Assembly: GCA_030770425.1 (NCBI GenBank)
Contig: JASJFT010000076.1
Span: 62,001-126,000 of the forward strand
DNA: 64,000 bases
DNA from: Darksidea phi
Taxonomy: Eukaryota; Ascomycota; Dothideomycetes; Pleosporales; Lentitheciaceae
Direction: 5' to 3'
The position numbers were made by a program, and so were the translations under genes. Below, piece after piece: positions 56,150-64,000 of the stretch. How positions within the stretch are numbered: the stretch's first letter is position 1; every line of letters starts with the position of its first letter. The notes beneath the pieces were generated by a model. That model made no database searches and was not told where the DNA came from. It saw nothing but the letters and a program-made list of their open reading frames with translations.

Positions 56150-56300
56150 TCCTAGGCTAGCTCATACGACTAGCCCTGGCCGCTACGCCTCATTCTGTTC
56201 TATATAAGCCACTCTCATACAGAGCTTTCACAATCAACGCGGTCTTCACTTCTATTTCCTAACAGTGATTCATCCTGAGCCCTCACTGTGACATTACCCT
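56150..56300 (+). repeat. Dispersed repeat C, LTR-like
   Basis: CTACGCCTCATTCTGTTCTA, TATAAGCCACTCTCATACAG and the CACTGTGAC end match 44310-44460. Confidence 0.75.
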
Positions 56301-56369
56301 ATTACCTTATTTAGTATTTCGATAGCTTACGTAATAGATAATAATTATAGAATAGTGCTATTCACAACA

Positions 56370-56415
56370 TCATGGCACGCGCCACGCCCTCTTTCATGAG
56401 GCTCGGGCCGAGAGA
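56370..56415 (-). repeat. Dispersed repeat B fragment, inverted
   Basis: CATGGCACGCGCCACGCCCT and CTTTCATGAGGCTCGGGCC are the reverse complement of the 3' part of repeat B. Confidence 0.8.
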
Positions 56416-57002
56416 TAAGAAAGCTAATTAGATATAAATAGAATATTAAAATTAATTCGTATAGTTACCGCCCATTCTATTATATAAGATAGTGAAATAT
56501 TGAAATGTAATAAGGTGAATAAAATAACGAAAAACACAGCCAGCCTAGGAGCTAACGATGCGTCACTCTGGGCAATGGCCCGGGCTCCTAGGGAAGGGTT
56601 GATAAGGAGTAAATCGAATTCTAGTATAACAGGGAAATAGACTTAGAAATACCTACGATTAACTATTTAAGGATGACTACCTGGTACTTTATAGGGCGCG
56701 CTGTCTGTGTAACAGAACGCTTCAGGACTCCGTTTGATGAGGAGATTCCCTAAAAGCAACGGTTAATATGGTGAAACTTAGGAAATGGGGAAACGTTTGA
56801 TCAAGCCTGGTCCCTAGGTGGTCTGTGCTGGGGACTCTCTCTGTATAAATAGCTAGATACTCAGCTTGTGTAGAAATCAGAGCACTCAACTTCCGATACT
56901 GCGCACCACGTGACAGAAACACCCTAGCCCCTCTCTTTCGCACCCCTGCTCACTCCACCTCTTCCAACACATCCGCTTTACCTGCCCGAAAATCATCCTG
57001 CC

Positions 57003-58442
57003 ATGAAGCCTAGGGTTCTTCGAGGAGATGGACTGCTCAGAGCCCATAGAGCTCTAGCAGCGCTGGAGGAAGACCCGCAACAACCGGAGCGTACGAGATT
57101 GTTGTTCGGTGGCTCTCCATCATTGTATAGATCTCACCAGTCAGACAATTCACCACGCTCTCAGAGCACCAACCCCACCGGCGAGGAACAGCGACGTCGC
57201 GAGGAGCGAAAATGGCAACTAATCGTTGAGCGTCGGAAATCACGCCCCTATGAGCAATACGAAGCGCAAGCGACCGAAGAGCAAGCATGGCTCCAAGAAG
57301 CCGAAGAAAATGGGATCCGCCCTCAACCTGTTCACGTAAATTTCTACAGACTCGCGCACGATATCGTCAGGAAGCGCTGGGAGGAGCAGGGCATATGGAG
57401 CAACAAGTGGAATGATGTGGCCGACGGGGTGTGGAAGCATGAGCAATCGCTCGAGCCTGAGCCCGAGTCGGACACGGACACCGCAGAGGCGCGCATCCCC
57501 CGGTCCCTCTTCTCCATTCTTCCACCGGAGCCGGAGCCGGAGCCGCGAAGGGTCAAGAGCGATGAGGAGAAGCACCGGATGGCGGAGCGACGAGCCAAAC
57601 TGGAACGCGACCGTGAGGCTTCCCGGCCATTCCATCAATTTGTCTACCAGTTATCAACAGAGCGCGAACGAATTCAACAGGAATCGGGGGCCGGATCCGC
57701 CGTTCTCCCCTCCCCCGCCAATATAAACACAATAGCCTACGCGCGCGTCAAGGCCGCCTGGATCAAACGCAAGATTTGGAACAACAACTGGGGTACGCTG
57801 CCTGGAATGACCTGGAAGCATGAGGATCCCCTTGTGGTCGACGACGCGGCTGACGAGCCGGCTCCCGTTGAGGCCGGTCCTCCTGAGAACAGTAATTATG
57901 AAGCTGGAGCTCTTCCCAGAATCATTTTTGGAAGCCCAATGCCAGTAGGATCCGGTGTTACCAATGCATCGTGGCAGGACTCACCGGCGGACCTTGTTTC
58001 ATCCGGACTGGAGGACCCCGACCCCGAGCGTTCTCCCCTTTTCACCGACGAGCGGCCGAACCAAGCGCAGACCCACGCATCGGATAGCACCTCGCTGGGC
58101 CCCGTGCATCAATCGAGGGCGCCTAAGGCCTCCACAAGCGAAGCATCCCAGACATCAGCGGCAGCCTGGTGGTATACCTCCACGCCGAAGTCAGCGCGTG
58201 CGACCTCTCAACGGTACGGACTTCGCCGGCCTGCGCAATGGTATGACGGTCAGTCTGCAGGCGGCAGGCTCGACGAAACCTCAGGGCTTACCGAAGACAC
58301 AGCGTTCACAGATCACGAGGCCGAGGGCAACAAGAGGCAGAAAGAGAATGGCGCAAACGGTGGCTCAGGCTCGGCCAGATTTGCTGTCCCGAGACCGCAG
58401 GATAAGGACGGCGTCGAGAGTTGCTCCGATGTTCCTGCCTGA
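57003..58442 (+). CDS. Uncharacterised charged protein with two copies of a Trp-rich module
   Basis: A single-exon gene of 479 residues, rich in Glu, Arg and Pro. Two ~80-residue segments are similar: about 65-150 (RRKSRPYEQYEAQATEEQAW, VRKRWEEQGIWSNKW, GVWKHEQSLE) and about 195-280 (REASRPFHQFVYQLSTERER, VKAAWIKRKIWNNNWGTLPG MTWKHEDPL). Each begins with a basic helix and ends with IW.N.W......WKHE. The conserved tryptophans suggest a small folded module, possibly nucleic-acid- or protein-binding. Between and after the modules the chain is low-complexity (EPEPEPE, Ser/Pro-rich). No signal peptide or membrane helix. I do not recognise the family, and it may be lineage-specific. Confidence 0.75.
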   Translation: MKPRVLRGDGLLRAHRALAALEEDPQQPERTRLLFGGSPSLYRSHQSDNSPRSQSTNPTGEEQRRREERKWQLIVERRKSRPYEQYEAQATEEQAWLQEAEENGIRPQPVHVNFYRLAHDIVRKRWEEQGIWSNKWNDVADGVWKHEQSLEPEPESDTDTAEARIPRSLFSILPPEPEPEPRRVKSDEEKHRMAERRAKLERDREASRPFHQFVYQLSTERERIQQESGAGSAVLPSPANINTIAYARVKAAWIKRKIWNNNWGTLPGMTWKHEDPLVVDDAADEPAPVEAGPPENSNYEAGALPRIIFGSPMPVGSGVTNASWQDSPADLVSSGLEDPDPERSPLFTDERPNQAQTHASDSTSLGPVHQSRAPKASTSEASQTSAAAWWYTSTPKSARATSQRYGLRRPAQWYDGQSAGGRLDETSGLTEDTAFTDHEAEGNKRQKENGANGGSGSARFAVPRPQDKDGVESCSDVPA

Positions 58443-58676
58443 TAGGAAGGAATTGGCTAGCTGCGCATGCTAACTTAGACATCGGAACGGAAGATGGCAG
58501 AGAAAAGGGGCGATGAACGGATTCAGGCTTTCTAAAGATTAGAGACTGGCGCATGTCATGATAATTACATTTGGTTCGATTAGGGATTTACATTAGCTGA
58601 CTGACACAATACACTACCTTTCGGTTCGTTGAGGTTTCCAAACCATATTTGTTGCGCTTCGTAACAGCCCGCTAGT

Positions 58677-58943
58677 TTGTCATTTAGCACCCCGAATAGG
58701 CGCCATCAGTTTCCATCATCAGAGTCTTACAAAATGGTAAGGGTGACCGGCGAGGGACCCTGCAGCTGGGGTCGCCATTTGGCGTACTTGGAGTTGTGCA
58801 TGGTTGCGAGCCTGGTGGTCTCGAACTTTGACCTGCTAGGGGTGTCGTCGGCGCTGGCCGACCCTAAGGCTAGTTACGGTATCGTCCATCGGGCAGACCA
58901 GTATTATTTGGGGCTGAAAACCCCTTCACGTCCTGCATATTAG
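58677..58943 (+). pseudogene. Cytochrome P450 C-terminal fragment
   Basis: The frame reads GPCSWGRHLAYLELCMVASL VVSNFDLLG, then ADPKASYGIVHRADQYY, matching the haem-loop-to-end part of fungal P450s (family: G.R.C.GR.LAYLE). The cysteine is displaced, with Ser-Trp where Ser-Cys-Ile is expected, so one codon is missing in the haem loop. No upstream exons are present. It is unrelated in detail to the intact P450 at 20608. Confidence 0.75.
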
Positions 58944-59298
58944 ACACCAAGTAGACTCTTTTATCAAAAAATGTCAAGCAGCCACGCTTGACGGGTAGCC
59001 GGGATGAGCAAATTGATCTCTCGCTTGATCATCATTTCGCTGCTTCAGCCATTCGTGGTAACATGTCTTTGATATGTCTACGTAACTATACCTAACAATT
59101 CCTTCTGTTTAACACTGGCGAACCCTCCCTTTTCTCTTGCAATATATCACCATCTTCCTAGGTCCATGGCAGCAAAGGTTTCTCCGTTGATGTAAAATCT
59201 AAGCAATAGATTTTTCCATACAGCCGCAGTGCCGACAAATGGAAGGAAAGACAGAGGCTCGTCCGTCACTTTTAAAAGTGACTGGACAAGCAGAACAC

Positions 59299-60903
59299 TC
59301 AGGCGCCATTAACGCCAGCGCTAGCGCCGGCACCGAAGCGCTTCTTGCGAGGCATGACCAAGCTCAAGACGGCGACGAGAGCTCCACCAGCGATTGGAAG
59401 GCTGCATGTTTTGCCGATGGCACCGACGATGGCGTCGAGGACGCAGGCCTTCAACTCCGGGGATGAGTCTTCACGATATCCGAGCGAGCGCCTAGAATGG
59501 CGGCCTGAATGTCGGCGGGCGGGACATTGGTCAGAATGTTCTGGATCTTGTTCTGGCTCTCGTTGAACAGAATTGCATTAGCAATGGCGAGGGCGACGGT
59601 GATGCCCACCGACTGGGCCAATGTGATAAAGCTGATGGCGGGCGCGATATTTTCTAGGTAGACAACGGCCTGAGCAACTGAAAACGACGCCTGGAGGAAC
59701 ATACCGGCTCCAACACCCAGTAAAACTGTGAAGCCATAGACCCGACTCGTGGCGGTTTCCTGGTCGACCGTATACATGAGAGCAGAGCCGGTCACGACCA
59801 AGAGGCCGCCTCCTAGATACCACGGCATTGTGTAACCCAACTTGGCCATCAAGCCACCATTGACAAAGACGGTGGCTACCATAACGATAATGTAAGGGAG
59901 CAACCGCACGCCAGCATTGAGCGGGCCGTCAGCGCGCGTGAATTGGAAGAACACGGGCACCATATAGATGGGAACAAAAGAGCACCATCCGCGACCGGAA
60001 GAATTGCACGGGGATAATGCGCCGCGCCTGCGTTGTGAACATGTTCCAAACCTGCTGGACGCTGAGAATAATAAACAGCACACCAGACACGAAGAACAGT
60101 GCTATGATGCGGCCTGAGTCCCACGGATACGTGATGCCGCCCATGTTGATAGCGCCGATGAAGGCCGTTAGCGCGCCAGCCTGCAGTACGGTGCCTGGGT
60201 AATCCATGTCAGACACACGGGCGCGGAACGAGGTGCCGGGCCGGGGGTCCCTGCTGGGAATCAGGAACAGGTAGACCGGGGCGCAGGCGGCACCGATGAA
60301 GAGATTGATGTAGAACGCCCAGCGCCAGCCTACGGTAGACTGGCTGAAGGCACCCCCAATGACCGGGCCCAAGACGATACCGAGACCCTAGGTGAAGCTA
60401 GTGCCAGAGACGTACAACGGGCGCTCGGCTATAGTGGTGGTGCCAGCGATAAGCGTCATGCAGCCGACGTAAAGGCCCGACCCTCCTAAACTAGTGATGG
60501 CGCGGCCTAGGATCATAACGTTCATCGAAGGCGCTGCGCCGCAGATGGCGGAACCGACCTCGAAGACAGCCACGTGAAAGATGTATAACCACTTGGCATC
60601 GAATTGGCCATATATGCGACCCCAGAATAGGGTGGTGGCCGTTGCGCATAGTAGGAAGCCTACACTCAGCCACGACAGCTGCTGGATGGCGCCGAATTCG
60701 TCCACGATGATAGGCTGCAGGTCAGCCACTGTGGCGTCGAGGGCATAGAGGAAAGTCGAAAAGAAGATAGATACCGCCGTCAGGTACCACTTCCACCCGT
60801 TGATGTCGCGCGGGGGCTTTCCTGGTTCCGCTGCATGCTGCTCCTCCTGCTCCTTGTCGACGATTGAGTGCACGATTGGGCTTGTTGAGCTGTCCGCCGC
60901 CAT
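59299..60903 (-). pseudogene. MFS multidrug transporter, disabled
   Basis: The N-terminal frame (60903-60388) is a good DHA14-type transporter: WYLTAVSIFFSTFLYALDAT, LFWGRIYGQFDAKW, GRAITSLGGSGLYVG. A TAG stands at about 60388 where Trp is expected (TSFT-stop-GLGIVLGPVIGG), after which the frame continues through GWRWAFYINLFIGA to 59980. There a short deletion with frame change removes about a dozen codons before FVPIYMVPVFFQFTRADGPL. A third shift near 59470 separates the last part (ELKACVLDAIVGAIGKTCSL), which ends at 59299. Ancestral length was about 540 residues. Trp-to-TAG is a G-to-A type change. Confidence 0.88.
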
Positions 60904-61548
60904 TGGAAGTTGAGGAAGGAAAACGTCTTTGTTGACGCTATTCAGCAGCCGGCATATTTCCTAAATAAGGGTTATGATTCGGTTTGTAATGCGTCGCTGC
61001 TCGCCTGCTGTGGCTGGATACTGTTTCTCCTGGACGGTGGTGAGCGTTCCTGGCTCACATAAGGCACCCGTGAAAGGTTGTTCGGCTGGGTTGAAGTATT
61101 GCTGCCGTTGAGGAGGCGGAACAGGGTGCGGGCGCCCCCTCTGTATAAGTCGAATGTTAGGGTTAACCAATCAGGAACTATGGTTGAGGGCCGCACGTGA
61201 CCCAAAGGCGAGGTGCGATATAGCCAGCGTCCGGCTACGCTGATCCGGTATGCTGGTCGTAGGCCGGGGCGTGTCAACCTTCGAATTAAGAAATGTCATA
61301 AGCCGTTGGGAGCTATCAATGTGGGCGTTGGAGTGGGTCTGTGAGATGGACGAACAATGAGCGAGAGCGCGCAGTCAACTTATCGGTCTTTTCAATGCGC
61401 GGGCGCTATGAAGGCAACCGGAGCGATTTACACAGGTGGCTTCGACTGCAGCCACAGAGCCGCGATGCAACATGGTCGCGATTCTATCCGCTACCGGATG
61501 CCGTGATCAACTTCACAGAAGTCTAGCCTCGTTCTCAGTGGCCGAGTG
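60904..61548. other. 5' flank of MFS pseudogene, no gene seen
   Basis: Only short unrecognised frames. Confidence 0.5.
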
Positions 61549-61549
61549 G

Positions 61550-61960
61550 CCTTGTTGCCTTGCCACGCGGGATGCAAAAAACTTGGCACACCAAAACCTT
61601 CCAAAATGCCCCCCTTATACAATTTCTCACCAAAATCGCATCGCAGAGGGGTAAGAACAGCGCGAAATCATAGAGATAGCTTTTAAAGCTTTTATATTAG
61701 GTATAGGAAGTATAGTATTAACGGGCTAGCGCGCTAGATTTAGATATTAATAAAGCTACGTTATATAATAAAACTCTACGAAAATACGAACTTTTTTACT
61801 ATAGTAAGTTAGAGATAACTATCTATATATATACTATCTATTAGAAATTATTCTATATAAAAATATAGTATGGTTGTTGAGATCTGAATTCTTGATGATC
61901 TTAGGTGGCATTTTGGTGTGCCACTTTTTTTTGACCCCGCGTGCTTGCCAAGGCCAAACA
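61550..61960. mobile_element. AT-rich MITE with ~40-bp terminal inverted repeats
   Basis: The left end (61553-61600: ACGCGGGATGC, AAAAAACTTGGCACACCAAA A) and the right end (61905-61955) are inverted and imperfect copies; both include GGCACACCAAAA and a poly-A stretch, then ACGCGGG. The interior (61660-61870) is extremely AT-rich, with no frame. Size (~400 bp), inverted ends and lack of coding sequence fit a MITE, strongly RIP-affected inside. Confidence 0.75.
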
Positions 61961-62027
61961 ACAAAAAAAGTTCAGCCTTCTCACACGGAAGCTGTTCACC
62001 TTCCCCCAGCTGCGCACTCATACGACG

Positions 62028-64000
62028 ATGGAGCCCTTGAGCGCGGTCGCAGTAGCGACAAGCGTTGCTCAATTTATCGATTTTGCCAGCAAGGTCATCG
62101 CCCAAACAACGCGACTGTACCGGGCGCAGCCGGATGACGAGACCGGCGAGCACTACCATCTCGAAAGGATCACACACAACTTCCAAAAATACAAGAACGA
62201 TCTCAAGGAAATACTACAAGAACAGAGCAGTCACCAACTCAGTCTGTCGACTGACGACCAGGAAATCGTGCGCCTATGCGCAGATTGTGAAGCAATAACT
62301 TCCAAGCTTTTATCTGCTTTGGAGAGATTGAGAAGCTCTAAGAGGACATTTTGGTACTGTTTCCTGGATGCTTTGAAAACTGTCTGGAGCAACCCCGAAG
62401 TTCATTCGTTACGTCAGACCCTAGAAGCCTACCGACAGCAGATATCGTTGTATCTTTTAAGCTCTTTGCGGTATGCTACACCAAGCGCATCAATTTCTTA
62501 GTATTATAGTAATTATATCATAGCGGTCAAATCTTATTATCTCAGAAGAGTCACTCAAATCAACAGGAGGAGCTTTGCCCTCTACTCAAACAGACTCGAA
62601 CAATGGTTAAGGGCGTCTTGGAGAAGCTAACAGAAGAACAACTCTGGCGGCAGGACATCATTCAAGCAATCCACAATGACTACGAACGAACTCGAGAAAT
62701 CACGAAGGGCCTACATTCATCGCCTGCAATCGGAATGAAAGAGATATTGACCATCCAAAATCGCCAGCACTTCAACAAAGGCCTTCTCTCATGGCTTCGA
62801 TTTACAGAGCTCAATTACCGAAACGAAAGGATCGATCAGGCGTACAAGGACACTTACGAATGGATATTCCGCGTACCAGCGGGCAAGCAATGGTCCGACT
62901 TCGCTAAGTGGTTATGCGATGATTCCGAGCCTCTATATTGGATCACAGGGAAACCGGCTGCAGGCAAGTCGACGCTGATGAAGTTCATCTACAATCATCC
63001 CAGTAGTGCAAAGCTATTTAAAAACTGGGCCCAAGGAAAGAAACTTATCAAATCTGCGTTCTATTTCTGGAATTCAGGATCCGAGCTTCAGATGTCCGAG
63101 GAAGGTATGGCACGTACACTTCTGTATGAGGCTCTTCGGGCAGAACCTGATCTATGGGAAATTGTTTTCCCTCATAAGATGGAAGAGTACATTATATTCG
63201 AAGACCCATGGAGTCAGCAGATAACTTGGAGTGAGATAATGCAGGCTTTTCGCCGCCTCGTTCAGAATGCTGGAGGGAAGTACAAACTCTTCTTCTTCAT
63301 TGACGGCCTAGATGAGTTTAACGGCGACCACGAAAAGCTCATCGCCATGATTCAGGGCCTCCTGTCTCTTAATGTTAAAACATGCGTATCAAGCCGCCCG
63401 TGGATGGTCTTCGAGGATGGTTTCCACCAACGACCAAGCTTGAGACTCGAAGACCTCACGTATCAAGATATCAAGCATTATGTCAAATCCCGACTGAGTC
63501 AAAACCGGGGTTTCAAACAATGGAAACTTCTTGACCCGAAGTACGCATCCCGCCTGATTGGAAATGTGGTTCAAAAAGCGTCTGGGGTATTTCTCTGGGT
63601 ACATCTGGTCACAGATTCACTTTTGCAAGGCCTCTCCAAAGGCGAACGACTGGAGGAACTGCAGCTGCGTCTGGACGCTCTCCCGCCTGACCTTGAGCAC
63701 CTCTTCTGGAAGATCTTGAGTGGGTTGGATAGTAATAATATCAAACGAGCCTGCGAGTTCTTCCAGCTTTATCGCAGGTGCTTCAAGCGACCAACACTCC
63801 TCATGCTCTCCTATGCCGACGAATGCGGCCAAGATGTGGCTTTGGAAGTTCCTGTCAAAACACCTTCTATTATTCAATCCAACGCTCGCGCCGACATCAT
63901 GCGCCGTCGACTTATTACCTGCTGTCAAGGCCTTCTCGAAGCGAAACCAGTCAACACCACTCCACTGTTCAAAATCGAAGTAGAATATCTCCATCGAACA
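62028..64000 (+). CDS. HeLo-like-NACHT NLR protein, cut by window end
   Basis: Exon 1 (62028-62470) starts MEPLSAVAVATSVAQFIDFA, the typical first helix of the fungal HeLo-like STAND N-terminal domain. A 53-bp intron (62471-62523) leads in phase to LRGQILLSQKSHSNQQEEL. The second exon stays open to the window end. It holds YEWIFRVPAGKQWSDFAKWL, then Walker A YWITGKPAAGKSTLMKFI (about residue 290), Walker B LFFFIDGLDEFNGDH (about 404) and CVSSRPWMVFEDGF. The family-specific LTYQDIKHYVKSRL and GVFLWVHLVTDSLL follow. These NACHT proteins usually continue with a long helical region and sometimes repeats, which lie outside. Expected role: nucleotide-dependent oligomerisation that activates the N-terminal cell-death domain. 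The ATG at 61941 is in frame but adds an unrelated basic stretch. The MITE lies directly upstream. Confidence 0.9.

Larger units (their letters stand above)
56095..56612. mobile_element. Element with ~60-bp inverted arms and nested repeats
   Basis: The arm 56095-56162 and the arm 56543-56612 are inverted copies (CCTAGGAGC.AACG...CGTCACTCTGGG...GGCCC), also found at 7185-7230. Between them lie repeat C (56150-56300), a fragment of repeat B (56370-56415, minus) and AT-rich sequence. The arms resemble coding sequence of the relic at 6990-7232, so they may be two inverted fragments of a larger element rather than true terminal repeats. Confidence 0.55.

Noticed and set aside
1..64000. Starship-type giant transposon
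   Set aside because: NLR and HET genes are common Starship cargo, but I see no DUF3435 tyrosine recombinase captain and no matching ends in the window.
1..64000. CRISPR array
   Set aside because: The tandem repeats are either coding (TPR) or minisatellite-like without spacers, and the genome is fungal.

Overview
The window reads as an accessory, repeat-rich stretch of a filamentous ascomycete (Pezizomycotina) genome. The evidence is short GT-AG introns (39-64 bp), a CFEM-rhodopsin receptor, HET, NACHT/STAND and PNP domains, fungal-type MFS and P450 genes, and many nonsense codons that look like C-to-T or G-to-A changes, as repeat-induced point mutation (RIP) would leave. The class cannot be fixed from sequence alone. 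The window contains one assembly gap (25268-25277). The 977 bp to its left are repeated immediately to its right, so part of the sequence is very probably an unmerged contig overlap rather than a real duplication.

Layout. 1-7.3 kb: dispersed and tandem repeats, a truncated MFS pseudogene, an intact glutathione S-transferase and LINE-type relics. 7.4-9.4 kb: a secreted/membrane kelch protein. 9.4-12.6 kb: gene-free with dispersed repeats. 12.6-16.7 kb: a C2H2 zinc-finger gene, two small unknown genes and a Doc/Fic-type gene broken by one stop. 17.9-22.3 kb: a CFEM receptor and a cytochrome P450. 23.4-32.7 kb: an NLR-like cluster, with a PNP-TPR gene on the minus strand (spanning the gap), an NmrA-like gene, and a DUF7708-like-NACHT-TPR gene on the plus strand. 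Both NLR-related genes carry very uniform 126-bp (42-residue) TPR units. 33-38 kb: an acyl-CoA dehydrogenase relic, a HET relic and a fold-back element. 38-42.7 kb: an AIG2-like cyclotransferase and an intact HET gene. 43.3-51 kb: a GDPD fragment, an LTR-like solo repeat, a stand-alone HeLo-like protein with a suspicious Gly/Asn C-terminus, the housekeeping RNA polymerase I subunit RPA12, and two nucleotidyltransferase-fold genes, one of them frameshifted. 52.5-56 kb: kinase relics beside an intact FHA-kinase. 57-64 kb: an unknown protein with an internal duplication, a P450 relic, an MFS pseudogene, a MITE, and a HeLo-like-NACHT gene cut by the window edge.

The recurring theme is nonself recognition and regulated cell death: two intact or nearly intact STAND/NLR genes, one NLR-derived PNP-TPR gene, one intact and one dead HET gene, and a putative stand-alone HeLo-like executor. 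Two families known from bacterial toxin-antitoxin systems (Doc/Fic and AbiEii-type nucleotidyltransferase) also occur. Roughly as many genes are dead as alive, which suggests birth-and-death evolution in a repeat-rich compartment. Gene structures were worked out by eye from splice motifs and reading frames. Family assignments rest on recognised motifs, not database searches.
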